A stretch of 64,000 bases of DNA from Helianthus annuus (taxonomy: Eukaryota; Streptophyta; Magnoliopsida; Asterales; Asteraceae). Where the stretch lies: positions 107,593,591 to 107,657,590 of the forward strand of contig NC_035436.2 of the NCBI RefSeq assembly GCF_002127325.2. Direction: 5' to 3'. Below, piece by piece: positions 34,178 through 46,057 of the stretch. Both the position numbers and the translations under genes were made by a program. Position 1 is the first letter of the stretch; each line of letters starts with the position of its first letter. The notes under the pieces were generated by a model. That model made no database searches and had not been told where the DNA came from. It saw only the letters and a program-made list of their open reading frames with translations.

Positions 34178-37100
34178 CAACTGGCACAAAACCGGTAACT
34201 TCCGTACACTTTAATTATTATTTAATGACTGCAATTATGTGCTTAAATGTCAACATTGACTGATTAGAAGCTAAGCAAGTGAATTCATGCACGTTGTATA
34301 CTACAAAATATTGCTTCATGCAATCGAGAGCGCTGCGTCAGAAATATTAGTAAACTCACCGGTAAGACACACTGTGTCAACGGAACTGCAGAAAGCAGTC
34401 AGACATTAGAATTGAGGCCTAGGTGTAGGTCCTACGACAAAGGTACATTAAAACCCAAGAGTACCTATCAGGGTTTAATTTATGGTCGTTACGAAAGCTA
34501 AAACACGCACTAAAAGGCACCCGAAACACACTTTAAGTGCAGAACTAATTACGACAAAACTGCGAAACGAACGTTGGTGGCCGCCGGGATAATATTTATT
34601 CTGTTATGATTAAAATGTTATTTTAATCAGGTTCGTGTTGAAAAATAAATTAAAACGCTTAAAAAACGTTATTTTTCAAGTTTAAGCGCGTACCGTGTGT
34701 TCCTACGCGACACAGTGCTTACACTGCAAAACGCAGACAACGCAGCAAACCCAGGAATATGCCAGGAATATGCCAGGAATATGCCAGAAATATGCCAGGA
34801 ATATGCCAGGAATATACCAGGAATATGCAAGGAATATACCAGGAATATACCAGGAATATGCCATGAATATGCCAGGACAGGAATATGCCAGGAATATGCC
34901 AGGAATATACCAGGAATATGCCAGGAATATACCAGGAATATACCAGGAATATGCCAGGAATATACCAGGAATATGCCAGGAATATGCCAGGAATATGCCA
35001 GGAATATGCCAGGAATATGCTAGGAATATGCTATATGGAAGGTCTATAAATACCACCATTCCATCACTCCATCTTCCTCATCACCACACTTCCACTCTCT
35101 CTCTCTCTAGAAAAGCTACGGCCAAACACCCCCTCTCAATCCATCAATTTTTCGGTTTTGATCACCACATTCCAAGTCCATACAAGTATCAAGGATCCCG
35201 TATAAGGAGGCTTGGTGCAAACGGAAAGCGGAGGACCTCATTCTCTTGCTTTTATCCACCCTATTTGCGTCTAGATTCTTCCCTAGCCTAGAGCTAGGGG
35301 TATGTTACTTAAATCACATTCTTGAACTATTTTGAAGTGGTTAATATGATATGTCACGGTTAAAACTCGAAATCTTACAAGTTGATGCATTAAAGTCTAC
35401 TAAAAACACTAATAATGATGGTTAAAAGCTCATATGTTGTGTAAATGTTGTAGTAATTGATTTGTGTGGTTATTTGGACCCGATCTATGTTGTGGTAGCT
35501 CGGATCATCATTTAACCCGGGTTGGTCATGATCATGGATCATGACATAAGATTGTTTTGAATGAAACAAGGGTTAAAGGGTGAAACTCTACCACACACGA
35601 ATCATGAACTTGTGTAAAAGCGTTTTACTTGTGAAATAGTGTTTAAAACTAGCCGATCTATGTATCTACAAGTGGTATTTTCAAAGGACCAAACGTCAAA
35701 AGAAATCACACGTTCTAAAACCGGATCTTACACAAACAAAAGTGATTTTTGTGAACAAACAAGTGTGTGGACACTTGTGTAACAAAAGTTTTAACAAAGA
35801 AATAATTTTCGTAAAAACCAACTAGAAGTTGTGAAACTTCATATTCTTTAAAAATAAGGTTTTTAAGAAATTAAACTTATTCATAAAGATAACAAGACTT
35901 ACTAAATGTGCTAGTAAATTACTACACATTTTTGTAAATATTCAAGTTCATGAAATGGAGTAATTAGTGAATGTTGTTGATGATTAGTGTTGATAATTGT
36001 TGATGTTGATTGTTGACGATTTAAAAGAAAATAAACACATGTTTTGTAAACATGGGAAACCTCCATTTTTAGGGGAAACTCTGTCAAAATTTTTATAAAT
36101 TTTGACACTTAGAAAAAAATATAAGTTTTTGAAGAACTTATTCCCTAAAAATGTATTTAAGAGTATTACCAAGGTTTCCCTAATTTTTGGTGATAAGAAA
36201 TGAGGATTTCTTCAAAAATAAAAATGGATATAAGTATGTATATTTTTGAGAGAAAAATATATATTATTTTATCACCAACTTTTGTGCTAAGTGGATATAG
36301 TATGTGTTATACGTGCTAGCGTATTAAGACTTAAAAATACACATACATCATACAAGATACATAATTCGGGTGCAAAGTGCAAAACACAAGATACTTATAT
36401 TAATTTTAGAGAAAATAATATAAGTAAGATACTTAGTTAAAAATATAAAATATTTTTAACAGAAGAATATATACACAAAAGAGAGTGACTGTACTTGTGC
36501 GATGCAAGTCTAGTGACTAACGTTAAGAAAACGCGTATAGGTTACGACGTTAATTAAGCAAATCCGGTGAAGTTTACGACGCAAGGAACGCAAAGTTGTG
36601 AGTTCATGCTCCCCCTTTTCTCTTAACTGTTTTCAGTTTTATAACTTCGGGGGTGAAATACATGTTACAAATATTTTTATGTTTAACAAATGGTATGATA
36701 ATAAAAAGCACACTTGGTGAGAACGAGTACCAAGTGTGTAGCGATATAAGAATACAAGAAACACACTTGGTGAGAAACGAGTACCAAGTGTGATGTGATA
36801 TAAGAATACGGGAAGCGCGCTTAGTGAGAAACGAGTACCAAGTAGGATGCGCTATGAAAAATGATGCGAGGAATCGTGTCACAAATAGGGTACAGAAGCA
36901 CCATTAATCAACAATATACCTAGACCGCAGAACAAAAGGTTAGATCTAACGGGTGCCGGGCAGCCACACTCTCGGTGAGGGCGAGTACCGAGTAGTGCTT
37001 TTGTGTCTCAGAATATACCAATTAAATGCCTAAGGTTTGGTGACTTCCTATGTCGTGTCACATGTTAATGGCTTTGCAACCCATTAACAATCTTGATACT

Positions 37101-37677
37101 TACATGAATACTTTATTTACATAAAATTACATACCATATTAAAACTTGATGAATACTTGAGTACGTGGGGTACTCAAGAAAAGCTTGAATTGTACTTGAA
37201 GTACGTGGGGTACTCAAGAAAATGGGAATTATACTTGAGTATGTGGGGTACTCAAGAAGAATTTGAATCATACATGAGTACGTGGTGTACACATGAAACT
37301 GGATTTATGAAAACTCGATTTATTCACAAACTATGTTTTCATACAAAGTATACAAACATGAAATACAAAACTGCATGAATTCACACCAACAATATGTTGA
37401 CGTTTTTCCAAAACTCACATGTATTTCAGGTAACTAGGATGGATGTGCGCGTGGTCTTACTTATGCTCGTGGATGTCGCTTATGTTTGTCTTTAAATAAA
37501 GTGTAAACCTTTTAAGACGATGTTTTATGTTAACTCGCGATGTAAACGCTAACTTATGATTTCAAATTATGGTATTTGAAGTTATTTTCATGAGCATATA
37601 GTATGTTTACCTTTCGTATGCAATGAGATCCTTTCATGATCACACCTCGTGCTTCCGCCGCAGAAAGGGGTGTGACA
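34173..37677 (+). repeat. Element E 3' LTR (3.51 kb)
   Basis: Near-identical to 26899-30391. Differences seen include the 11-bp array length, a G/T change near 34583, and loss of pairing in the third hairpin of array 1 (CTTAGT instead of CTTGGT near 36820). Confidence 0.95.
34751..35034 (+). repeat. 11-bp tandem array upstream of TATA (3' LTR of E)
   Basis: About 25 copies of CCAGGAATATG/A with a partial copy near 34871. The number and order of variants differ from the 5' LTR, showing slippage or unequal exchange after insertion. TATA follows at 35045. Confidence 0.95.
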
Positions 37678-37955
37678 AGTTTTTTGTCTAAGGCTAGAGT
37701 GTTCGTACAAATCCGCAGTATCGGACCAGTCACTCTTACCTGGGAACTCTTAGGGTGAGTGTTCACTTATAGGCGAGCATGTCTTCGCGATACATTATAT
37801 TGACCTATTTACTTTGATTTGTCAATGCATGTCGTTTGTTTGTTCAAGGTAACGAACAAATGATCGCCTTCCTTGTGTTTTGTCGATGATTTCAATGCCT
37901 CTTTTGTTTTTCCAATTGTAGACCTCACTCGTTTCTCATGTTTCCTTTTTAGACA
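37678..37955 (+). other. Element C leader, last piece before gag
   Basis: Resumes at the target duplication AGTTT and aligns with F 47625-47898. Noncoding, with a GAACAAATGATCG segment shared by both. Confidence 0.85.
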
Positions 37956-39120
37956 ATGCCTCCTCGACGCGATGCTCGAACTTTTACTGCTAAGGAAGTC
38001 GCAGCCCTTGTCTCACAGCAAATGGTTGCTGTGCTTCCAGGCGTTGTGACCCAAATCCATAAGCTATACAACAACAACATTAATAACAACAATAATGCTC
38101 AGTGTAATTTTAAGGATTTCAATTCTGCGAAGCCGCTTAAGTTTTCTGGGTCACAAGGAGCAACTGCACTCCTGTAGTGGTTCGAGAGTATCGAGAGCAC
38201 ATTCAGACATGTGCAGTGTCCGAATGCGCGTAAGGTTGAGTTTGCATCAAGCGTGTTTTAGAAGCGAGCTCTTACATGGTGGAACGGAGTGATGCGTGAT
38301 AGGGGTGCCGAAGTGGCATTAGCACAAACTTGGGAAGAGCTCCAAGCTCTCATGATGAGAGAGTTCTGTCCCCATCACGAGATTCGAGCTTTGGAACGAG
38401 AATTCGATGATTTGAAACAAGACGGGGGAGAACACCGTGCTTATACGAATCGATTTGAGGAGCTCAGTTTGTTATGTCCTACTATGGTTACCCCACTGGA
38501 GAAAGCAATCGAGAGGTATATCGATGGTTTACCCGATTCCATACAGGATATTGTGACCGGTGTTAATCCTACTACCGTTCGTCACGCGATCGAGTTGTCT
38601 GCTACCCTGACTGAGTCTCAAGTCAGGAAGGGTAAACTTACCTGCAAGGGTGATAAAAAGAAGTCAATTGATTCTGATAAGGAAAAGGGTAAGGGTAAGG
38701 GTAAGAAGCAGAGTGAGTCTTCTAAAAAGTCAAGGAAGCGCAAGGCCTCCCAAAACTTTGTTGTCACCAATCAAACTGCTCAGAACCCACCGACTCAACC
38801 TCCTGCAAAGAAAGCATACGCTGGTACTGCACCTCACTGTGCTCGATGCAATGGTCACCATGTTGCCCAACAGGCCTGTAAACAGTGTACTACGTGTGGT
38901 AGACTTGGGCATTTGGCCAACATTTTTCGTTTTGGCCAAAATCAGGCTGCTCAGGTTCCAGCACAAGTTCAGGGGAATGCTGCAAGATTCCCACCTGGTT
39001 CGTGTTTTAACTGCCCAAGGTTGGTAAACGCGAATGCGAATGTGAATGCCAATCCGAATGCAAACACGAACGCGAATGTGAATCCCGCTTGTGGACGAGC
39101 ATTCAATCTGAACGTGTATG
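37956..39120 (+). pseudogene. Element C gag (capsid and nucleocapsid)
   Basis: ATG at 37956 (MPPRRDARTFTAKEVAALVS). A poly-Asn stretch precedes the capsid core (KPLKFSGSQGATALL, then WWNGVMRDRGAEVALAQTWEEL, YIDGLPDSIQDIVTG). In-frame stops occur at 38175 (Gln codon in F) and near 38260 (Glu codon in F); the rest is open from 38178 apart from the second. A Lys-rich linker follows. The first zinc knuckle has Cys replaced by Phe (GHLANIFRF), and the second has lost 10 codons, leaving only its first Cys pair. An Asn/Ala/Val repeat follows. Confidence 0.87.
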
Positions 39121-39797
39121 AGGCAAGGGCGGATAACGAGGTTGTTAACGGTACGTTCCTTGTTAACAATCAACTTGCGTCTGTCCTTTTCGATTCTGGT
39201 GCCGATAGGAGTTTTGTTTCGTTATCCTTTGAGCCTTTACTTGCAATACCTAGAACTAAACTGAGGAAACCCTTATCTGTCGAAGTTGCTACTGGTAAAC
39301 CACTCGTACTCGATTCTGTTCTTCATGGTTGTCAATTGAACCTCGATAACCATCTTTTTCCTATCGACCTCACGCTGATGCAACTTGGGAGTTTTGACAT
39401 TATCGTGGGAATGGATTGGTTAACCAAACATCATGTCGAGGTTGTTTGTTTCGATAAGATCATTCGTATTCCTCTTTTGTCTGGTAATGTCCTAGAGGTT
39501 CGTGGCGAGAAACCATCTGATGGATTAAAACTCATGTCATGTATGAAAGCCCAAAGCTATCTACGAAAAGGATATGTTGCTTTTCTGGCACATGTCACCG
39601 AGGAGAAATGCAAGAGCAAGAGTATTCAGGATATTCTGATTGTTCGGGATTATCCAGAAGTGTTTCCTGATGAACTGCCTGGTTTGCCTCCAGTTCGTCA
39701 AGTCGAGTTTCATATTGATCTTGTACCCAATGCTAACCCGGTTGCGAAAGCACCTTATCGTCTTGCACCGTCTGAGATGCAAGAATTATCGAAATAG
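39121..39797 (+). pseudogene. Element C aspartic protease and start of RT
   Basis: Protease motifs are intact: LFDSGADRSFVSL near 39185, GSFDIIVGMDWLTKH near 39390, and the conserved linker SCMKAQSYLRKGYVAFLAHV. It continues in frame into the pol linker [22 protein letters not shown] and stops at 39795-39797, where F-type sequence has Gln. Protease would release gag and the enzymes from the polyprotein. Confidence 0.87.
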
Positions 39798-40549
39798 CTT
39801 CAAGAGTTATCTGATAAAGGATTCATCCGTCTGAGTTATTCACCTTGGGGAGCTCCTATCCTCTTCGTGAAAAAGAAAGATGGACTTTTCGAATGTGTAT
39901 CGATTATCGTGAGCTTAATAAGCTTACCATCAAGCATCGATATCCCCTACCCCGAATCGATGATCTCTTTGATCAGCTGCAAGGTGCTACCTGTTTTTCC
40001 AAGATCGATCTGCGTTCTGGATATCATCAACTTCGTGTATTTGAAGAAGATATTCCCAAAACTGCTTTCCGCACGAGATATGGGCATTACGAGTTTACTG
40101 TCATGCCTTTTCGTTTGACAAATGCCCCGACTATATTCATGGACTTAATGAATAGGGTCTGTAAGCCTTATTTAGACAAGTTCATTATTGTATTCATCGA
40201 CGATATTCTCATATATTCAAAGTCTCGAGCCGATCACGAGCAACACCTTCGTTTTACTCTGGAACTCCTAAAGAAGGAACAACGTTTTGCTAAATTCTCC
40301 AAGTGCAAATTCTGGCTTAAAGAAGTTCAATTTTTGGGACATATAGTCAACGAGCAAGGTATTCATGTGGATCCATCCAAAATAGCCGCTATTAAGGATT
40401 GGAATACATCATCGACACCGACAGAGATTCGATCTTTTCTTGGTCTTGCTGGATATTATCGACGGTTTATTTCAAACTTCTCAAAGATTGCGGTTCCTCT
40501 CACTGCTTTGACTCAGAAGAATAAGCCTTTTGAGTGGGGACCCAAGTAA
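39798..40549 (+). pseudogene. Element C reverse transcriptase (broken)
   Basis: RT core: after one base lost near 39889 the frame continues with [40 protein letters not shown] (Gly to Arg in the usual MPFGLTNAP) and the catalytic FIDDILIYS near 40195. The connection segment [13 protein letters not shown] follows. It ends at a Gln-to-stop change at 40547-40549. Confidence 0.87.
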
Positions 40550-41060
40550 GAAGAAGCGTTCCAAACGCTGAAACAGAAGCTTTGTAATGCTCCTGTTCTA
40601 TCTTTGCCCGAGGGGAACGATGATTCGTTGTCTATTGTGACGCATCAAATCTAGGCCTTGGTTGTGTCCTTATGCAACGAGGCAAGGTTATAGCATATGC
40701 GTCTAGACAGCTGAAAGTTCACGAGAAGAACTACACGACTCATGATCTTGAGTTGGGTGTTGTAGTCTTTGCTCTCAAAATCTGGAGACACTATCTTTAT
40801 GGCACGAAGTGTGTGGTTTTCACAGACCACAAAAGTCTCCAACACATTCTGAATCAGAAGGAGTTAAACATGAGGCAACGACGTTGGGTTGAACTCTTGA
40901 GTAACTATGATTGCGAGATTCGCTACCATCCTGGTAAAGCGAATGTCATAGCTGATGCGCTTAGTCGAAAGGAGCGACTCAAGCTTCATTCTGTTCAAAC
41001 TCTATCTGATATTCAAACTCGTGTTCTACAAGCTCAGCAATTTTGTGTTTCACAAAATTT
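40550..41060 (+). pseudogene. Element C RNase H region (broken)
   Basis: Starts EEAFQTLKQKLCNAPVLSLPEG, loses one base near 40625 and resumes in the frame carrying [54 protein letters not shown] and [14 protein letters not shown]. The catalytic YCDAS Asp is encoded but out of frame with the upstream part. Confidence 0.85.
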
Positions 41061-42454
41061 GATAGGTAAGGAATTACCACATCAACTTGAGCTTAAACTC
41101 GAAGCGAAGGATGATGGTTTGCTTTATTTCAAGGATCGTTTATGGATTCCGAAACAAGATGATCTTCGCACTTTAGTGATGGACGAATCTCACAAGTCTC
41201 GATATTCTATCCATCCTGGTGCTGATAAAATGTACAAGGATCTTCGTACTAAGTTCTGGTGGCCTGGTATGAAGAAAGATGTTGCCTTGTATGTATCGAA
41301 ATGCCTAACTTGTCTCAAAGTCAAAGGCTGAACATCAACGACCATCTGGTTTGCTTGTACAACCAGAGATACCGATTTGGAAGTGGGAGAACATTGCTAT
41401 GGATCTCATCACTAAATTACCGCATACATCTAAGGGTCATGATGCAATTTGGGTTGTTATCGATTGTTTGACGAAGTCAGCTCATTTTAATGTGATTCGC
41501 GAGGATTTATCTGCTGATAAACTTGTGAAGATTTATGTTGATGAGATTGTATCTCGACATGGTGTTCCTTTGGACATCATATCTGATCGCGATGCTCGAT
41601 TTTCATCTCATTTTTGGAAGGCCATGCAATCTGCTATGGGAACCCAACTAAATCTAAGCACTGCTTATCATCCCCAAACAGATGGACAATCTGAGAGGAC
41701 GATTCAAAATTTGGAGGATACGCTTAGAGCATGCGTGATAGACTTTGGTGGTAATTGGGATTCTCATCTGCCATTGATCGAGTTCTCTTACAACAATAGT
41801 TATCATGCTAACATCAATATGGCACCATTCGAAGCTCTTTACGGTCGAAAATGTCGTTCACCTGTCTGTTGGAATGAGATCGGTGAGGCTCAGCTTACTG
41901 GACCTGAGCTCATTCTGGAAACGACAGACAAAATCAAGAAAATTCGCGATAATCTTGTGACAGCTAGAAGCCGTCAAAAGAGTTATGCGGATATACGACG
42001 CAAGCCCCTAGAATTTCAAGTCGAAGACCATGTCCTACTCAAGGTGTCACCTTGGAAGGGAGTGGTGAGATTTGGAAGGACAGGAAAACTTGCACCACGA
42101 TATGTTGGACCATTTAAGATTGTTGAAAGAGTTGGAAAGGTTGCCTATCGACTAGAGCTACCTCCAGAGCTTGGAAATATTCATCCGACTTTTCACGTGT
42201 CCAATTTGCGAAAGTGTTTAGCTGACGCTGATCTTCACATTCCTCTCGACGAAATCCAAATCGATGAAAAGATGCATTTTGTCGAGAAACCCGTGGAGAT
42301 CGTGGACCGTGCATTCAAACAGTTGAAGAACAAACGGATTCGATTGGTCAAAGTTCACTGGGAATCCAAACATGGCCCAGAGTTTACTAGGGAACGTGAG
42401 GACCAGATGAAGGCGAAATATCCGCAATTGTTCTCACAAGTTTCCTCTAGTTAA
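41061..42454 (+). pseudogene. Element C integrase with chromodomain-like tail
   Basis: N-terminal zinc region ([12 protein letters not shown] ... CLTCLKVK) is open to 41331, where a one-base insertion shifts the frame. From 41351 the rest is open for 367 codons: [22 protein letters not shown] (D, D, E all present), [10 protein letters not shown], and a chromodomain-like tail ([20 protein letters not shown]) ending at 42454, before the polypurine tract. It is the best preserved part of element C. Confidence 0.88.
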
Positions 42455-42472
42455 AATTTCGGGACGAAATTT

Positions 42473-42489
42473 CCTAAAGTAGGGGAGAC
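42473..42489 (+). other. Element C polypurine tract
   Basis: TAAAGTAGGGGAGAC directly before the LTR start, identical to element B. Confidence 0.85.
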
Positions 42490-43892
42490 TGTGACAACTA
42501 TGCTCTTTAATCGATGAACAATGCAAAACATGTTAATTATCAATAAAACAATGTGCTTTGGTGTTATTATATGTGTATTTGTGTTTGATGATTTTACAAT
42601 TCGATTTCAAGCTTTAAATCGCTTTCTGGAAAGTTATACGCAAACTGGTGCGTAAACGCAGTCAGTTTAACGCGACAAACACTCTGGGATAGTGAAATAG
42701 GCTTAACATACCTTAAATAACCTCCACATAACTTAGAAATAAGTTTTGGATGGTTTGGTGTGTTGAAATCAAGTTTGTTCGATCACAGGGACTATTTATG
42801 TCAAACTGCAAAACTATACCGATTTGTATAGTAACGAACATTCCGGAACTTGATCATCAGTTAAACATACCATAAATATCCTTTACATAGCTTAGAAATA
42901 GGCTTTGAGGGGTTCGGTATGCTAAAATAAACTTTATTGATCAATAGGGACTAAAAGCGTCAAAAAGTGCACAAGTTTGCATTTTCGCGCATATCTTACG
43001 TTCTGAATATATCCGGACACCCAAAAAAATTTATGTAATCATTAAAATATTTTATTTTAGTGATTGTCATGATAAAATTCTATTCGTCGCTTAATTTGGA
43101 TCGATTTTGCGTTCGTTACGACTTCCGTCATAATTAAGCGAACAACGCGATCGTACGACCAAACGAACCGACGTCCGAGATATTTTTGAGCATGTTTTGA
43201 GTTCCCGATACTTTAACTTCATTTTAGAGCCATGAAATGAGGTTAACGGGGCTTAAACGTGTCAAAAATGAGCCGAAATGCAAGTTTCTGAAGTTCAGGG
43301 GTTAAAACTGACAATCAGCAAAAGTGGCCCAGGCGGCCCGCATAAGCCAGGCCTTATCCTTACGCGGCCCATGTGAGACTTGCAGATCAGAAACATTGAA
43401 TCTGGTCATTTAGCTCGTTTTTGATGGTTTTGATCTATGGTTTTTCATGCTATGGGCTGGTTTGTGTGGAGAACAAGTCCCCCAATCAGTCTTTAACACT
43501 TGTATGGCCTAGATCATTCCCTCTTCTCCAAGAAATGATCCTAACGGTTTGCGAAAAACTATATAAGGCCATGTCCCTCATTCATTTTCCTCACATTTGG
43601 TCTGAGATTTCTCTAAGTGGTTGTGATTATTCACTACCTACCTAAGAATATTTCATTTTCCTCACATTTGGTCTGAGATTTCTCTAAGTGGTTGTGATTA
43701 TTCACTACCTACCTGAGAATACTTAGAACCAAATCTATTTGGACCCTTTGTAAGTCCTCTTTCGCTCTTTTATCGCTTTCTAGCTTAAAAGTCAGACTCT
43801 GTTTGACTTTCAGCTTTGACCAGTCTATGGTCAACGAGAAGTTCGTTTGGACTTCGCAACGTGAGCGTAATCACGATGGTTATAGTCCCTTG
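42490..43892 (+). repeat. Element C 3' LTR, 5' part (cut by element F)
   Basis: Starts TGTGACAACTATGCTC and matches the F LTR from about 43990 onward. It has a TATA box at 43559-43566 (CTATATAAGG) and a GC-rich dyad at 43328-43380. It breaks off in the CACGATGGTTATAGTCCCT segment, where B and F continue with the conserved AGTGACTATACC. Confidence 0.87.
43582..43721 (+). repeat. 70-bp tandem duplication in element C 3' LTR
   Basis: Two near-identical copies from TTCATTTTCCTCACATTTGG through CACTACCTACCT, just downstream of the TATA box. Not seen in F or B at this place. Confidence 0.9.
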
Positions 43893-44962
43893 TGTGACAT
43901 CTGTGCCTCCAAGACCATCGAACAAATACCAAATCAACGAAATATTGTATTTCATACTTGGAATTTGTATAAATATGTGTATCGTTTGCACATATCAATT
44001 CTCGTTCGATTTCAAGATCTAAATCGTTTTCTGGAAAGTTATACGCAAACTGGTGTGTAAACGCAGTCAGTTTAACGCGACAAACACTCCAGGATAGTGA
44101 AATAAGCTTAACATACCATAAATAACCTTTACATAACTCAGAAATAAGTTTTGGAAAGTTTGGTGTGTCGAAATCAAGTTTATTCGCTTACAGGGACTAA
44201 TTTCGACAAACTATGAAAGTATGTCGATCCGTACTGTAACGAACATTCCGGAACTTTATCATAAGTTAAACATGCCCAAAATATCCTTTACATAGCTTAG
44301 AAATAGGCTTTGAGGTGTTTGGTGTGCAAAAATAAACTTATTGGTCATTCAGGGACTAAAAGCGTCAAAAAGTGCACAAGTTTGCATTTTCGCGCATATC
44401 TTACGTTCTGAATATATCCGGACATCCAAAAATTTATGTAAACATTAAAATATTATATTTTAGTGATTGGCATGATAAAATTCCATTCGTTGCTCAATTT
44501 GGATCGTTTTTGCGTTCGTTACGACTTCTGTCGTAATTAACCGAACAACGCAACCGTACGACTAAACGAACCGACATCCGAGATATTTTTGAGCATGTTT
44601 TGAGTTCCCAATACTTTAACATCATTTTAGAGCCTTGAAATGAGGTTAACGGGGCTTAAACGTGTCAAAAATGGGCCGAAATGCAAGTTTCTAAGCTGCA
44701 GGGACCAAAACTGACAAATCTGCCAAACTTCCTCAGGCGGGGCGCGTAAGCCTTAGCCAAATCTTACGCGGGCCGCGTGGGCCTGTCAGACAGAAACAAT
44801 GAATCTGGTCATTTTGCACGATTTTGATGGTTTTGATGGGTGGTTTTCATTACTAGGAGCTGGTTTGTATGGGGAGCAAGTCCCCCAATCCTACCTTGAC
44901 ACTTGTAGGGCTTGGATCATTGCCTCCTCTCCAAGAAATGATCCTAACGGTTCTACGAAAAC

Positions 44963-44970
44963 TATATATA
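44963..44970 (+). promoter_or_regulatory. TATA box in element F 5' LTR
   Basis: TATATATAGG about 175 bp downstream of an imperfect GC-rich dyad (GCGTAAG ... CTTACGCGGGCC). Confidence 0.65.
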
Positions 44971-46057
44971 GGCCATCCCATTTCACTTGTTCTTTGCTCA
45001 TTCACTTCTCTTCTCTTCATCATCTGATTTGGAAGGCTCCCTCAAGTGTAAGGAGCTCTCTAAGTCTGATTGGGAACTTGGTTTTCTTGTAGAAAAGATA
45101 GCAAGGACCCATTGTGAGCATTCTTTCATTCTTTTTATTGTTTTCCTAGCTTGGAAGTCAAATATAGTTTGACTTTCAACTTTGACCACGAGTTGGTCAA
45201 CGAGAAGTTCATTTGAACTTCGCGACATGAGTGTAATCACGTTGGTTATAGTCCTTAGTGACTATACCAATTGATTACCACGTTGACTAGGTGTAGTGAC
45301 GAGTCAAAGTTTCGGTCAAAATGCGTTTTAGCACGCATTTTGCAACGGGACTACTATTAGGTATCAAAACACTTTGTTTTGATACCAAATCAGTAGGTTA
45401 AACATGCTTTGACATGTTTAACTCGTCACTAATAGTTAGTGCTTGTTTAGAGTCGTAGGTCGAGCGGTCTAAACCACCGCTTAGACTTTCGAACTCGACC
45501 CGTTTGGTCGATCTTTAGGATCCGACCAAGCATGGTTAGTGACCATAGTTGCATAGGGAATAACCTTCCGAGGTTGTACCTTATGGTCACCGAGTTTAAG
45601 TAGTTATATGATAGGTAGGTTATATGCCTTAGGTAAATTACCAAAATGCCCTTTTCATCCATAATTGGACTTTAAGCATATGTAACCTAACTTTTGTCAC
45701 CTAAACTGATTATGCAACCTATTTAAACATGTTTAGGCATATAATACTTGTCATAGGACTAGTTAGACGTCTCGAACGCGCGTTTGCGCGCACGACGCGT
45801 TAAAGTGGCGTAAGCTACCTTAATGGGTCGCGATGGGTCGAAAGCACTTAGGATAGGTTCCGATTTAGAATGTAGGCTTTGTTAAACCATATCACATGAG
45901 TTCCTACACTCATTTGGTTTACAAGACCTCATTCTTTCCGATCTTCCGATTTAGGCGTCTGATTGTTTGACTAGCGATCCGATACTAGGTACCACTTGAT
46001 TCCTTGATTGCCCGAGCATTGATAGTTCACAAAATCAGGGATACCCTACAATCTCAA

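Larger units (their letters stand above)
26899..37677 (+). mobile_element. Element E: gag-less chromovirus with 3.5-kb LTRs, nested in element C
   Basis: Full-length insertion bounded by LTRs 26899-30391 and 34173-37677 and a perfect 5-bp target duplication AGTTT (26894-26898, 37678-37682). The internal region is only 3.8 kb: PBS, about 500 bp noncoding, then pol starting in mid-protease, RT, RNase H, integrase and chromodomain-like tail. Gag and the protease active site are absent. By eye the LTRs differ at few positions apart from the 11-bp array, so the insertion looks recent, and gag-less transposition would need a helper. Confidence 0.93.
20056..43892 (+). mobile_element. Element C: decayed Tekay-like chromovirus interrupted by elements D and E, and by F in its 3' LTR
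   Basis: Parts in order: last 630 bp of the 5' LTR (20056-20686), Met PBS, leader split by D (20774-26644) and E (26899-37677), gag-pol (37956-42454), polypurine tract, first 1.4 kb of the 3' LTR (42490-43892), where F is inserted. The leader pieces join to give the same order as the uninterrupted F leader at 47256-47898. The 5' LTR has lost about 2.7 kb. The remaining 3' LTR should lie beyond the right edge. Gag-pol has stops and frameshifts throughout. Confidence 0.85.
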
